64,000 bases of DNA from Peromyscus leucopus (lineage: Eukaryota > Chordata > Mammalia > Rodentia > Cricetidae), in the NCBI RefSeq assembly GCF_004664715.2, contig NC_051083.1, positions 115,392,534-115,456,533 of the forward strand, in the 5' to 3' direction. The translations under genes were made by a program, and so were the position numbers. The notes beneath the pieces were generated by a model that was not told where the DNA came from, did not search any database, and worked only from the letters and a program-made list of their open reading frames with translations. Positions 11,165 to 23,719 of this stretch are shown here, piece by piece (position 1 is the first letter of the stretch; every line of letters begins with the position of its first letter).

Positions 11165-12031
11165 TTTAGGCATATAGATGCTCTTCAACTGAAAAATGGA
11201 TAAAGAAAATGTGGTAATATATACAATGGAATACTACTCAGCATAGAAAAACAATGACATCATGAGGTTTGCAGGCAAATGGATGGATCTAGAAAATATC
11301 ATCCTGAGTGAGATAACCCAGACTATGAAAGACAAACATGGTATGTACTCACTCATAAGTGAATACTAGATATAAAGCAAAGGATAACCAGACTGCCACT
11401 CACAACTCCAGGGAGGCTACCTAGTAAAGAGGACCCTAAGAAAAACACAGGAATCACCCAATGACAGAGAAATGGATGAGATCTACATGAGAAAACTGGG
11501 GATGAGGGGAGGTAATGGAGGGCAAGGGTCGGGGGATAACAAGCTTAGGGGAGAGGGAGGTCCCAGCTGGATCAGGAACAGAGTAGGAGAACAAGGAAAG
11601 AGACACCATGATAAATGAAGACCCCATGGGAATAGGAAGAATCAGGGTGCTAGAGAGATCCACAAAGATACCTCCACTATAGACTACTGGTAATGGTCAA
11701 GAGAGTGCCTGAGCTGACCTACTCTGGTGATTGGATGGCCAAACACTCTAACTGTCATGATAAAACTCTCATCCAGTGACTGATGGAAGTAGATGTAGAG
11801 ATCCATGGAAAAGCCCCAGGTGGAGCTCCAGGAGTCCAACCAGCAAGAGAGAGGAGGGATTATATGAGCAAGAGATATCAAGACCATGATTGGAAAAAGC
11901 ACAGGGACAAATAACCAAACTAGTGGAAACACATGAACTGTGAACCAATAGCTGAGGAGCCCCCATGGAACTGGACCAGGCCCTCTGGATAAGTGAGACA
12001 GTTGATGAGCTTGAACTGTTTAGGAGTCCCC
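11165..12031 (+). mobile_element. L1 3' end (ORF2 tail and 3'UTR), left half, plus strand
   Basis: It begins inside the ORF2 C-terminus (the conserved 'ACAATGGAATACTACTCAGC' block at about 11213) and runs into a purine-rich 3'UTR. At 12031 it is cut by an ERV and resumes at 15554 (CAGGCAGTGG...). The same 3'UTR type is seen at 52690-53635 and 1-295, so it belongs to an older subfamily than the copy at 5727. Confidence 0.85.
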
Positions 12032-12440
12032 TGTAGATGTAACCAATCATCTTATTAAAATAAGAAACATAGAGCCAATGTAAAAGAGAAAGCCGAGAGG
12101 TCAGAGCTCAGAGATAAAATCTTACCTCCTGCAGTGCTCCTAACTTCCCCGAGAGAGAGCTTCTTCCTGTTTGTCTGTCTTTAAATAGTCTTTCTGTTCT
12201 GCCTTCTCATTGGTTGTAAACCCAAACACATGACTGCCTCATCACTGCCTGTAAGTACCGCCCTCCAGGTCTTAAAGGCGTATGTCTCCAATACTGGCTG
12301 TATCCCTGAACACACAGAAATCTACCTAGCTCTTCTAACCACCACGCTATTGCTATGGCTCTTATAGCTCTGACCCCAGGGCAACTTTATTTATTAACAT
12401 AAAATTAAAATCACATTTCAGTACAAATAAAATATCACCA
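12032..12440 (-). repeat. LTR of the one-LTR ERV, 409 bp
   Basis: Plus-strand termini are TGTAGATGTAACC ... AATATCACCA, so TG...CA holds in both directions. The polypurine-like tract directly abuts it at 12441, which makes it the 3' LTR in minus orientation. It differs over most of its length from the LTR at 7798-8077, although both start with a TG(G)TGATATTTT-like motif. Confidence 0.75.
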
Positions 12441-15168
12441 TATTTCCCCTTTCTATTTTAATAAAAAGAAAAAAGGCAAAAGATTATAACTAACAAAAGA
12501 AAAACTATATACAAAAGTACAATAACTATATACAAGCAATAAATACATCAGCAATTTGACAAATTAAGAGAAAATATTACATTATCTACTCTATTTTTTT
12601 GTGAGTTTAAAATGTGCCTAATTCACTTTTTACCCAATCTTGTATTACCAACAGAAAATTGTCCTATGATGTTCCTTCAAACTTATATACTTTTCACCTC
12701 TTAGTGAGTTGCTTTTTTTTATTTTTGAAATTTCTTAAGAAGCAAAAAATGTAACTACAACTATCTAATCTTCAACTCCCTCAGAGACCAAGAAGGAAAT
12801 AATATTACCCAGAAAAACAGGAATTGCAAACGAGCAACTTCAAGAAAATTGTGAGTTGACAGAAGCAGGCAGCTGTCTGGACAGTCACTTGAGGTTTTCC
12901 GCAATGTTGGGGCATCATCTTCAGCCTACAGGTTTAGCATATCTGACAGACTCATTTATGAAGTAGGATATACACAAGGCCTACAGCTCGACCTCACATT
13001 CGGCATGAGTATTCCATGTACCAGATAAAATTGAATTCTACCAGTGTCCTGTCATGATTCAGGGTTTTAAATTCTGGAAATTGCTGGTGTTTCTGGAATT
13101 CATCTGCTTATTCTTCTCAGCTTGTGGATGGCTTCATCTCGGCATCCTGTTCTTCTCCGCATCCCATTCTTCAAGGCTTGTGGGTGGCCTCATCTCCTTT
13201 ATTAAATGCCAGTCTACCATTGAGAGGTTAGACTCTATAAGGCTAGTTACTCTTTCAAGAGTAACTGTTTCAGTTACTGTTCCACTGCATACCAGAAGAC
13301 ATTGGTCCATTGCCTGTTGAGCTGCCTTCGAAGAAAAGAGCACTGTACCTTTTCCGGATTGTGAAGGCCACTTCAGGGATGGTGCCATATTGACCTGGCC
13401 TCAGAAGATGCCTTCTGATAAAGCCATAACCACACTTGTTTTGGCAGGAATCAGTAGTCCTTTGTTTCGTGTTCTGTCTGTCCATTTTGTCCTGTTGATT
13501 TGAGGATACTTTGTTGTCCAGTGGCTAACTTTTGCCACAATGAAAATTAACTCCATATGCAGTTTCTTCAATGCCCATATTTTCTCTGAAGTAGATTGGT
13601 ACTGCCAAGAGCCGACATGTCTCAAAAAAGAAAAATTTCTAAGTTATTAAAACATTTTAAATGCCATATTCTGTAGATCTCTGAAGGGTTTGAAGATGAC
13701 CTGTCTAAAATATATCTGCTCAATTTTTAAAACATAACTAATATGACTGCAATTTCTATTGTAATGTCTAACTACTAACTTTCATTTCTTTATATCCTAA
13801 TAGTTGGTAATAATGTAAAGTATTTAAAACTAGTAATTGTCTTTTTCTTTTCTTTTCTTTCTTTTTTTTAAACAAGAACCTTGAATCTAATCTCCTTTGC
13901 TTAGCCTTTTTCCTAATGCTTGACAACAACTTGTAACCAACCCCCTTAAATATTGAAAATTATCCCAGACCCAAAACCCGTTAAAAAGAACCAAAAAGAA
14001 CCCCCCCCCCGCCCCACACCACCTCTTTGGGAATGTGGGCGTCATATTCTTAAAATTGCTTCCTGCTGGGTATGGGCGAAGTTATCTTTATCCTGAAAGA
14101 AAAATTTAGGTTAATTGTCAAATTCTAGGAAAGGTAACTATATCCTTCATTATTATCCAGTCTGTGTATAATGCCAAAGTTCAGGGTTTATCTCAAGTCC
14201 TTATTCAAGTAGTCTTTGAAACAGGATCATCTCAGCTAGCCATCTCGAAATTGTTCTGACCAGTTTGTAGTCCAAAGCTGATCTTTGGGTGATGTTTGTC
14301 AGCTTAGTGGTATTATTATCGTCCACATGGAATCATTGTTGTGGGACCCCATCATCTTTCTAGAGACTTCAAATTCGAGGTTAGGCCTGGTCATGATTCC
14401 CTGCAGAAAACTGATAAACACAAAAACATATATATGTAACTAATTGAAGCCTTTTTTTGTAGAATTAGTTAGTACTCTATATGACCATTCATATCTTAAC
14501 AAAGTTTAAAATGTATATATATATATATATAAATATTGTAAATTTTGATATAAAATTTATACTTTAAGAAAAGTTTAAAGAATCAGAATAGAATCAAAGA
14601 GTTGAGATTAGTAATAGAATAGTCTCTTAATTAATTTGGCTTTTGTCCTGTCCCATAGCAGAAAATGGCTCTTTTATTCTGGCATGATACAGGGAGTTTG
14701 CATTTTCCTTTTAACAACATGCTTGAGTTTAAAGAAGGAGAGAGCCATTCTCCAACTCCAAAGTCAGCTTTAAATTTTAATTGAACTGGGACTATTAGAA
14801 GACCAATAGTGTTAAATCTTTAGAGAAAAGCAGAAACAAACATTTAAGAAGACATAAAATTTTTTAGATCATATATACCCATACGCCATTTCACTCTGTT
14901 TCCTGGGATAGATGATTTGTCCATTTTCTTCAGTTGTCTCATTTGTCTTGTGTTTTTCAGATTCCTTAACCTTCATTCTCCTAAAAGACAAAAACAAAAA
15001 CCTTTCCCCAAGACTATTTTTGGAGAGGTTCCCTTTTGGCAAGTTATATCTGATTAAATAACAAAAAGGCATTTGTTAGTGGTATAAGTTAGTTTAAATT
15101 GGATGGTCATGCTGGTTGCTGAACTATCACCTCTTCTAATTAAAATGTATCTCTTATTCAAATTGAAC

Positions 15169-15549
15169 CTATATCAATTTTGATGGTATCCACAGCTTAT
15201 CTTCTCCTATAGAAACAAAAGCAAAACCTCGTCCCCAACGTAATACATACCCTGGTTTCCATTCTGAGGTCAGCACATCCTTAAAGTATATAGGCTGATT
15301 TAATTCTGTAGTTTTTTCTATTACCCAATGTCTCTCTGCAGCTGATGTTCCTTTCTCATTAGCATTGAGAAAACTCAAAGTTAATACAGCATTATGTAAT
15401 CTATTTCTGGGGGTTTTGGTTACCCATTTCTGTTTATTTAGCATATCCTTTAGAGTTCTATTTGATCTTTCTAAAACTGCTTGACCTGTAGGATTATGTG
15501 GTATACCTGTAATATGCTTTATTTTGTAATAAGCAAAAAACTGTTTCAT
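15169..15549 (-). pseudogene. ERV integrase C-terminal remnant (betaretrovirus-like)
   Basis: Integrase joins proviral DNA ends to host DNA. This 126-residue open stretch on the minus strand starts inside the catalytic core. The 'GIPHNPTGQ' turn and the following helix, with the third catalytic acid at Glu27, are visible. The two upstream catalytic Asp residues and the zinc-binding N-terminus are missing because the element ends at 15553. The C-terminal part contains the 'KDV..SEWKPG' and 'WGRG' blocks of the integrase DNA-binding domain, typical of betaretrovirus and IAP-type integrases. It cannot be functional. A more degraded homologue lies at about 10195-10420. The first Met is just the first ATG in the open frame. 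Confidence 0.85.
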
Positions 15550-15553
15550 TTTA

Positions 15554-15745
15554 GTCCCCCAGGCAGTGGAACCAGGACCTTTCCTTGGTGCATGAGCTGA
15601 CTTTTTGGAACCTAGCGCCTATGCTGAGATACTTTGCTCAGCCTTGGTGCAGGGAGGAGGGGACTGGACCTGCCTCAACTGAATCTACAAGACTGCTCAA
15701 TGCATCTACTCAAATATAATAAAATATTCATAATTCATTTCTTCA
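15554..15745 (+). mobile_element. L1 3'UTR, right half, plus strand
   Basis: It continues the L1 3'UTR interrupted at 12031. The blocks GCATGAGCTGACTTTTTGGA and CTTGGTGCAGGGAGGAGG match the 3'UTR at about 53380-53460. It fades into an A/T-rich tail near 15715-15745. Confidence 0.75.
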
Positions 15746-16409
15746 GTTTAGTAGCTACACTGTGCTGGTTTAGTTGTGAACACCTTCAGATTTTGTTTAT
15801 ATGAACATAGCCTCCTATTATCCACATATTAAAATTTAAGGTTGGCTATGTATATAACATGAAGTTTCTATTTAGGTTGTCCCAATGTTTTAATGTCTAT
15901 GCCCTTCATTGTGTGTTATAAAGGCAGTTATAACTCTCCATTATTGTTAACAGCCCAAAACGTTGTCCACAATGCCAACTGCAACATCTTTTATCCTTTG
16001 CTCTGTAGACAGTTTGTTGTTTCTGCTTACTCCTATTTATAGTGGTCTTTGATACTTGATATTTGGTTGTAAATTTATTTATTTTCTATGTTTTTCATGC
16101 AACTTATATGCTCCTGTAACTGTTTCTAACTAGTGAACACTAATAACCACAGAGAAATAGCAGTGTGTATCTGTTCCATGGAGGATCTCAACAAATTCTC
16201 ACAGATTAATATTTCCCACTATACCTTTAGCTCAAAACTTAGACTTCCAATAGCAGTACTGCTAAGGAATCATTTTCTCAAAGCATGCAGCTATTTTAGT
16301 TTCCACAGTACTTGTATCAGAGTACAGTTTTTCTTGGGGGATGGGATTGATTCTTGGAAAATTACTTTGAAAATTTAAGACTGGACATATCTCGTGTTAT
16401 ACAGGTTAT
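15746..16409. other. Non-coding sequence, nothing recognised
   Basis: AT-rich sequence without a repeat family I can name and without a convincing coding frame. It contains the left flank of the B1 insertion at 16426. Confidence 0.4.
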
Positions 16410-16425
16410 GCTTTTTATGAGTCTT

Positions 16426-16577
16426 TTTTTTTTTTTTTTTTTTTTTTTTGGTTTTTCGAGACAGGGTTTCCCTGCGTAGCTTTGCACCTTTCCTGGAGCT
16501 CACTTGGTAGCCCAGGCTGGCCTCGAACTCACAGAGATCCGCCTGCCTCTGCCTCCCGAGTGCTGGGATTAAAGGTG
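16426..16577 (-). mobile_element. B1 SINE, minus strand, with 16-bp target duplication
   Basis: A T-run (poly(A) on the minus strand) leads into reverse-complement B1 sequence ending in GCTGGGATTAAAGGTG. The duplication GCTTTTTATGAGTCTT is perfect at 16410-16425 and 16578-16593. The perfect flank and long homopolymer tail argue for a fairly young insertion. Confidence 0.95.
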
Positions 16578-16593
16578 GCTTTTTATGAGTCTT

Positions 16594-19120
16594 ATGAATG
16601 ACTGCATTATAGTACCTAATGAGACATAACACAGAAAGAAGAAATCATTTAGAGTTGAGAATAAGTTGAATGTTCAGCTATAACTGGAGCATCTATATTA
16701 ATCGGCTCCCCAAGTCTTTGGGAAGAATGTGTGGAGAAGAGGACAGAAATGATGGAAGAATATGAGTAAGAGTTGGAATTTTATGGAACATTTTCAGGCA
16801 CGACATGGCCACTAAACTATTGAAATAAAAGTAGCTATCATTAATTTAATAAAATTCAACCCACCACCAGTCTTTCATGGAGGATAAAGATGGTTCTTAT
16901 CAAGTTCCATCCATCTTTGAGAATCTATAGACACTTAATGGTTGTTAAAGTAGGAAAAGACATTTCTATTCAGTAGTGTAGCCACTAGTAAGGTGTTCAT
17001 ATTCCTGGAAATTACCCCATCATGTAGGTTCTATTTTTAACATCTGCTTTATGTTCAGCCTATACCACGTAGTACAAAACAAAAAAATTACACAACAATG
17101 CATGCTTTGAAACAACATTTATGGCATGAATAAAAATTTTTAAAACATAAATGAGGAAACATATTGTTATGCTAGCATAGTAACAGCAACACTGGTACTG
17201 TGATGCCTAACACAGCAAAAGTCAATGAGCAGAGGCAGAAATAAAATCTCTAAGCTATGCTCTATTCAGTGAAGACAACAGGATAACTCAAAAAAGAAAA
17301 CTGCCTTGCACTGTATCTCAGTGGCCATGGTAGGAGAAGAAACAATGGCCATCACTCTAGAATTCATGCTTGTGTTGCTGGTCAAATGGTCAGTCATTTT
17401 TCTGAGACTTGTAATATCTGGGCTTTTCTCACTATCATCCCTTGTACTCTTTTCTTATTCTAGGGATGCCAGGGTTGAAGCCTTCTTGGAAAACTGGGTC
17501 TAATGAAAGACTGTCAGTACATGGGTTTGTAAAGATGGGTTAATCAAAAGAAAAACTCTTTCTCTCTCTTTCTCTCTCATAAAAGGTGGGGCTCTCCTTG
17601 ATCATCTGTTCTGGATATCCCCCTTGGGTGGTAATACAATTGCTCATGATGCCAGATGGTGTTGATGCGTCATGTTAGAGTACTGATAGTGAGTTGAGAG
17701 AGAGCTTGCCCTGAAAAAAACAACACTATTTACCTAGCTTTTCTTGGGAACAGGGAGGAGGTAGGCCTGGGTCAAGCAATGAGACTCAGCAGTCTCTGGC
17801 AAGATGAAAGCTGAGCAAAATGTGCAGGATGGCAAGCTGCCACCATCACAAATGTTGTTTCAAAGCTACATTGGCTGAGGACTTTGCTCATAGGCCAAGA
17901 TTTCAGCATTAGTGTAGGTGGAGCTACAGGTGTCTTTCTGGGCAAACTCTGTGGCTAGGCAGATCTAACCTATGTGCCACCCCAGAACAAACTGGTGTTT
18001 GAACTGTCCAGAAGTGGACCAGGCAAGGGAGCCCATAGCAATCAGGCCCACCTGGGCTCTGGCAACTGGTGAAAGGGGGTGACCTCTGCTTGAAGCATTC
18101 ACTTTCTTCTCTGCAAAGCTTCCTTTTCCTGCGACAAGCTTGCAAGTGGCAGTGACTCAGTGCTGTCTAATTACCTGTGTCCCTGGTGACCCTGTCTTCC
18201 CAGCATGAGGACTCAAGGACCAGTGTCCCACCCTCAGGTCAGAGAAGGTCCTCCACTGTCCTCACTCAAAAGAAGATGAGTCCATTTTAATAGGGTGCTC
18301 TCGTTTCTAGGTGAGTAGGGAAACATTGACAGGAAGGAAAATAATTGCATTTTCTTCCAAAGACAACAGAAATGAATTCTCAAGTAATGGTGGAAACAGG
18401 ACTCCTTGCATCTCTGGACATTTTATAGTGTAGGCTGTAATGAGCAAGAAATGCCTTGCTTTTAATAGCTAACCCTTTGATGCTTCGTGTATGTGAAGGT
18501 AAGCAAATTGTCAGTGTTGAAGACAGAGATTGAGCTCAGAGCAGCCTCCTTGCCTGATCCACTGCGTCACTTAGCTGTTGTTAGCACAGCTGGAAAATTG
18601 GCACTTGTCTGTAACAGTTATTTTCAGCAGGGATGGCGTAGTCCCACCATGCACAAATGGCCAGACCCAGAGGCCAGAGGCGAGGAGTCATGCTGCTCAA
18701 ACCCCTCCCCCGTGGTGCAAGACTCCTTTAGCTGAACCTTCTGTATCCTCCAGGTTCAGAAGCATATCATGTGCCTCCCTCCTTTTGAGGGACCCCATCA
18801 AGCCTGCTTCTCCCAAGTTCAGTAATTCCTAGGAGTCCCTTAATGCTGTGTCCTGAGTGCATGTAAGCTAGGGTTTTTCTCTAAGGGCAGAGTTTGTCTG
18901 AGCCTGAGTGTGTGAGGGAAGTGACAGAAGAGGTACTTGAGTACTAGACTGACCGTGATGGTCCTCAGACAACCTGTCCAAAGTCATTGAGTTCCCTGGG
19001 GCCTCCTTTCTTAGCTAACTAATTAAGTTTCTCCTTTTAAGATTCGAACTTCAGTTGGTGGATATGAATAGTTTTCTTGCTTGTACAATATAGTTGCGTT
19101 GATCTTTAAACCAAAACGTT
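16594..19120. other. Low-copy non-coding sequence
   Basis: No repeat family, splice-flanked coding frame or RNA gene is recognised. Open frames up to 84 codons (for example 18487-18832) show no familiar domain and overlap each other in two frames, as expected by chance. A (TC)-rich patch lies at about 17558-17578. Confidence 0.45.
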
Positions 19121-19124
19121 TGCC

Positions 19125-19745
19125 ACATTCTTTATTTGTTTGTTTTACATACCTGCCACAGTTTCCCCTCCCTTCTCTCCTTCCTGGCCCTCTTCTCCAC
19201 CCCACTTCTGTTCCCACTCCTAAATCCACTCCTCCTCTGTTTCTGTTTAGGAAGGGACAGGTCTCCTATGAATATCAAGAAGGCATGGCATATCAAGTTG
19301 CAATAAGACTAAGCACCTCCCCATGTATCAAAGTATGACAAGGCAACCCAGTATAGGGAGTAACATCCCAAAAGCCAGGACAAGAGTCAGAGACACTCCC
19401 TGTTTCTACTGTTAAGAGTCCCACAAGAAGACAAAGGTACACAATGGTAACATATATGCAATATTCCTGGTCAGTTGAGTGCAGGCTCTCTGGTTTTCAG
19501 TTCATCTCTGTGAGCCCCTATGAGCCCAGGTTAGTTGATTCAGTAGACAATTTTCTTGTGGTTTCCCTGATCCCTCTAGCTCCTACAATCCTTCCTCTAT
19601 TTAGCAAGATTTCCCAAGCTTGGCCTAATGTTTGGCTGTGGGTCTCTGCATCTGCTTCCACCAGTTGCTGGATGAATATACTCTGATGACTACCATGTTA
19701 GGCCCCAGTTTATGGGTATAGCAGAACATCAGTAGGTATTACTGC
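19125..19745 (-). mobile_element. Lx-type L1 3'UTR, minus strand
   Basis: A T-rich run near 19128 is followed by a pyrimidine-rich tract, then the typical Lx-like block (GGCATGGCATATCAAGTTGC and TTTGGCTGTGGGTCTCTGCA). The same block, more diverged, is at about 32757-33350. Only the 3' end is present, so this is a 5'-truncated insertion. Confidence 0.75.
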
Positions 19746-19917
19746 ATTAACATTTTTTTCTCCAGTCAGCCACACTCCTTTTTAAGGACATAAAAAAAAA
19801 TGTCCTCAACTTTCTCTTTGGTTACATTCTGCGCTCAGATGTCCACATTTATAATTAAACATGTAAGCAGTTTTTATAGTTCTTTTTGGAAATCATATTT
19901 TAAAATTATTATTTTGA

Positions 19918-20090
19918 ACCAGTCTTGGTGATACAAGCCTTTAATCCTAGCACTTGGGGGGCAAAGAAGATGATCTCTGTGAGTTTAAGGCCAGCCTGCT
20001 CTACATAAGTGAGCTTCTGACCAGCCAAGGACACACAGTGAGAAACTGTATAAAAACAAAAACATAATAATAACACAAAACCAAACAAAC
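19918..20090 (+). mobile_element. Old B1-related SINE, plus strand
   Basis: CTTGGTGATACAAGCCTTTA, CCTAGCACTTGGGG and GAGTTTAAGGCCAGCCTGC match the B1 body with many changes. An A-rich tail with C interruptions runs from about 20052 to 20095. It is older than the B1s at 9982 and 16426. Confidence 0.75.
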
Positions 20091-20096
20091 AAAAGG

Positions 20097-20472
20097 TGCT
20101 GTGGATGATTGATTGATTAAATAAAACACTGATTGGTCAGTAGCCAGGCAGGAAGTATAGGCAGGACTAGGAGAGAGGAGAATTGTGGGAAATGGAAGGC
20201 TGAGGCAGAGAGATGCTGCCAGCTGCCATGAGAAGATGTTAAGATACTGGTAAGCCATTAGCCACGTGACAACTTATAGATTAATAGAAATGGGTTAATT
20301 TAAGATAGAAGAACTATATAACAAGAAGCCTGCTTCAGCCATACAGTTTGCAAGCAATATAAGTCTCTGTGTGTTTACTTGGTTGGGTCTGAGCAACTGG
20401 GGGACTGGCGAGTGAGAGAGATTTGTCCTGACCATGGATGGGCCAGGCAGGACCAGAAAAACTCCAGCTACA
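20097..20472 (+). mobile_element. Solo LTR, 376 bp, same family as 5947-6335
   Basis: It begins TGCTGTGGATGATT and ends CTCCAGCTACA, parallel to the copy at 5947 over its whole length. The flanks AAAAGG (20091-20096) and AAAAAG (20473-20478) form a 6-bp duplication with one mismatch. It is inserted at the A-rich tail of the SINE at 19918. Confidence 0.8.
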
Positions 20473-20478
20473 AAAAAG

Positions 20479-23370
20479 CCCTAAACCAGTGCAGCAAATA
20501 AAAAGCAAAATAAAAAATATTTGCATCAAAATAGCCTATACTTTGAGTATTGTCTTCAAATGCTTAGATTTAACTTATCTTGATTTCTTTTGATGGAATT
20601 TTTATCCTATGGTTTTTTTTTTCAGGGGTTACCTGTAATTTACTGTTTTCTGTAGTTAATGTGAATCATTTTCATGAAAAAGATGTAAATACTTACAAGT
20701 AGAATTATATGGAATCAGAGGGTTATATTTAGGAATATATGTGCATACATACACATATGCAAATAAGCAGACAATAACAATTAGTGAAAAAAGAGACCCT
20801 GAACTTGATGGAGAGTAGGGAGAGGTATATGGGAGTGTTTGGATGGAGGAAAGGGAAGGGAGAAATGATGTATTTATATTATGATCTATTAAAAAGAAAG
20901 ACTCTTCTCTGACCAAGGTTGAAAAGAGCACAAGTATTACAGAATGAAACTATGGTAAAGGTAGATTTTCAGCACCCTTACCACAAGTACACAAAGGGAG
21001 GTCCATATGGAAACTGATAGATTTGAAAATGTGTTTGAGTATAATGATCTTTTCCCTATGTGTATATGTGTAAAATCATGTATAGCTTAAATTTGCAGTA
21101 TACAGAAAGAAAAAGGAAAGAAACTGTATAAAATTAAGTGACATGGGTTTAGGTAGTGACCAAGAGGATTCATTATTCCTCTCTTGGGTCTCTCTTAAGT
21201 TTTCCTATGGTTATAGGCTTTTTAGTGTGCTGAGACCAATTCTAATGTAGCTGAATGTGCCTTGGAGTGTTGCCAAATTGGACTAGAGACAGGAAGTTCA
21301 AGCTTCTCACTTTAACCAGAGATTCAAAAGCTCAGAAAGAGGACAGGAAAAAGTAATCCATTTTTTTTTTCTTCTTGTAATGGGGCTTGTCTGAAAAAAA
21401 GCTACTTTTGTAAGTGTGAATCAACTTGATGAGGAAATACATCATATGAACTACCTGAGCCCAGAGATTAGTATTGGCATATTGAGATGAAATAGTTCCC
21501 GCAGGAAAGGCACTTTCCTGGTCATTTACAGATTTAGGCTCTGGAGTTTGGGGCTCTTCATTCACTCCCTCACACATTCATTCATTTCACTCACTCATTC
21601 ATAGCAGTTGTTGAGTGCCTGCTGTTTTCTCAGCCGGTCCCCAATTATTCCTTTGAAAGGTGGCCCCCTTGGGGAGCAACTGAAAGGGCTGGTGAGTAGC
21701 TTGATATTTTTAAGTTCACTCTGAATACTTCAAATCTGAAGGCTGTCAGAGAGGCCTTTGGAGACAGGCCCATCATTCCTGCCACTGCCTCTGCTGTGAC
21801 TTTGCAGGGGACTTTCTGCAAATGAAGGGCCAGGGAAAATGTCACCTGTAAGGCTCTGAATTTCCTCCTTCAAGTTCTCAATGTGCGCCTGAGATGGGGC
21901 TCACACTGCCTTTGCCTGCTTATCCACATGGAGCCTCTTCCTGCCCTTTTCATTCAGCTTTTTTGTCACGCAGTTCCTTGGCAGTTAACTCCCAGCCTCG
22001 CAGGTGTCTGCGTAGGGAGGATTTGATATTCTCGTGAAAGAGCACAAAATAGAGATTTCAAAGACGCATTTCCACAGCAGGCATTCTGGCTGTTTTGATG
22101 TCCTTTCATTTGGATAGAAGAGAAGCCAACTTTTTGGTTAAATGAAAATCCATAATTTCCCTGAGAAGTTGTGTATTGGTAAATGTTCCTGTCATTTCAT
22201 TGTACATTTCCTGTCTGTTAAATATGACCCATCTGTATCTTTACACATAATCCAGGTCTTTAGAGAAGATACCAAGTAAGTAAACAATTTGAGTTATATT
22301 ACATTGTACTAAGTGGTAGAGCTGACAGAGAAATTTACACATAGATGAGTAACAAGGTACTGTACAGATGCAGTTTGTAGTTTTTTTCTGAGAATTACAA
22401 GAACCTGTTGTTTTCCATTTGATTAAATTCATTATTAATCTGAATGGAGAATGTCAGCAAAGAGCAACTTGGAATCAATTATGCATTGCCCTTCTCTAAA
22501 AATATTTCTAAAGGAGTACTAATTCCTCAGTTCTCCATCTCAATTAGCAAACATAGATATTGACCTGCACCAGGCCTCTTAGGTGTTTATCAGTTCTCAA
22601 CTGCAAAGAGAGAATAATAACTAAGTTACAAATTTTAGGCCCCTGTGGGTGAATCTGAAAAGTGAGTATTCATACCTGTGTATTGATTATTAGTAGGGAA
22701 AGGTTAAAAGTATTTTTTTAAAAACTGCTAATTTAAAAGGTATCTGACATTATACTGTGCTTCCTTGTACATACATTTGTAGTTTACTGTTTTTCTCAAG
22801 GTTGTTTCTTCATATATCTACTAGACAAGCATATATCATCCTATTAAAATCTTTTTACAAGGACTGATTTTACCATCTTCAGCATCCTTCTTCTTCAGAG
22901 TGTGATTGGAGTGGGAAACGCCACTGTCTTCCTCAGAGCTTATTATCAATGTAAGACCTCAAGCCCAGCTCTTCACTTACTGGGTCAATCTTCATTTTGG
23001 CAAAGTCCTGGGCAGTTTAAATGAACCTTTGGAATTTAAAAAATATGCTCCTCTCCAGAGCTGATTAAAAAAAAAAAAAAACATCGTGAATACTTCCCAA
23101 CCCTTTTGTTCTTTTTGTGTTCTTTTCCTGTTTGTGACATTATAGTTTCTCTTGTCAGCCAGGCTGCAATCGTCAGTCATTTTTTGTCATCATCATACCT
23201 CATGCTCTTGCTAAGCCCACCATGAGACACATCAGGCAATTACACATCTTTAACATCTCTTGATTTTTGTCTTCCCCTTCTCTTCCTACTTCTAATCTTC
23301 TTGTTCAAAGGATACTAAGCTTTCATAATGTATTTAGTGTTCTGTTTTCCCCCTCTGGTTTTTTTCTTTT
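20479..23370. other. Low-copy non-coding sequence
   Basis: No coding gene is seen. The segment at about 21640-22250 has a more balanced base composition than its surroundings and no repeat I can name. A CATTCATT-rich stretch followed by GTTGAGTGCCTGCTG at 21572-21625 loosely resembles the end of an ancient MIR/L2-type repeat. The frames of 66 and 81 codons here show no recognisable domain. Confidence 0.4.
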
Positions 23371-23374
23371 TGTT

Positions 23375-23565
23375 TCTTTGCAGCACTGGAGATTGAAAGA
23401 AACACCCACGCATGCTAAACAAATATTACGCCATTGAACTTTTTGTTTGCTTTCTATTTTGAGACAGGTTCATATTAAGTTTTCCTGTGTTGCACAAAGG
23501 GTCCTTGGACTTGTCCTCTTCCTGCCTCAATCTATTGAGTAGGTAGGGGTACACTATAAGGCCTG
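23375..23565 (-). mobile_element. B4-like composite SINE, minus strand
   Basis: CACTGGAGATTGAAAGAAAC and CATGCTAAACAAATATTACG resemble the ID/tRNA-like half. TTTTGAGACAGGTTCATATT onward resembles the reverse complement of a B1-like half. The order and divergence fit an old B4 element. Confidence 0.65.
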
Positions 23566-23719
23566 ATTTCTGCTCAGAAATATTCATCAACTTCTTGTTG
23601 CCTACACAAAAAATGTTTAAGCCCTTTAGTATGACTTTCAGTATCCCATGTAATATTGCCAAAAGTACCCCTGACATTTTGTCCCAGACTCTTCCCATTG
23701 ACCTTTCAGCCCTTTCAGG

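Larger units (their letters stand above)
12032..15553 (-). mobile_element. One-LTR class II-like ERV, reverse strand, truncated inside integrase
   Basis: A 409-bp LTR (12032-12440) is followed on the minus-strand upstream side by a polypurine-like tract (GAAAGGGGAAATA), about 2.7 kb of degraded internal sequence, and an open integrase remnant at 15169-15549. No gag, protease, RT or second LTR is present to the right. Even so, GTCCCC flanks both ends (12026-12031 and 15554-15559) and the L1 3'UTR resumes directly. The internal region parallels that of 8078-10420. Class assignment rests on the integrase and the 6-bp flank and is inference. Confidence 0.75.

Noticed and set aside
21572..21625. 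Possible MIR/L2 tail (CATTCATT-rich, GAGTGCCTGCTG)
   Set aside because: The match is too short and degenerate to list as a feature.
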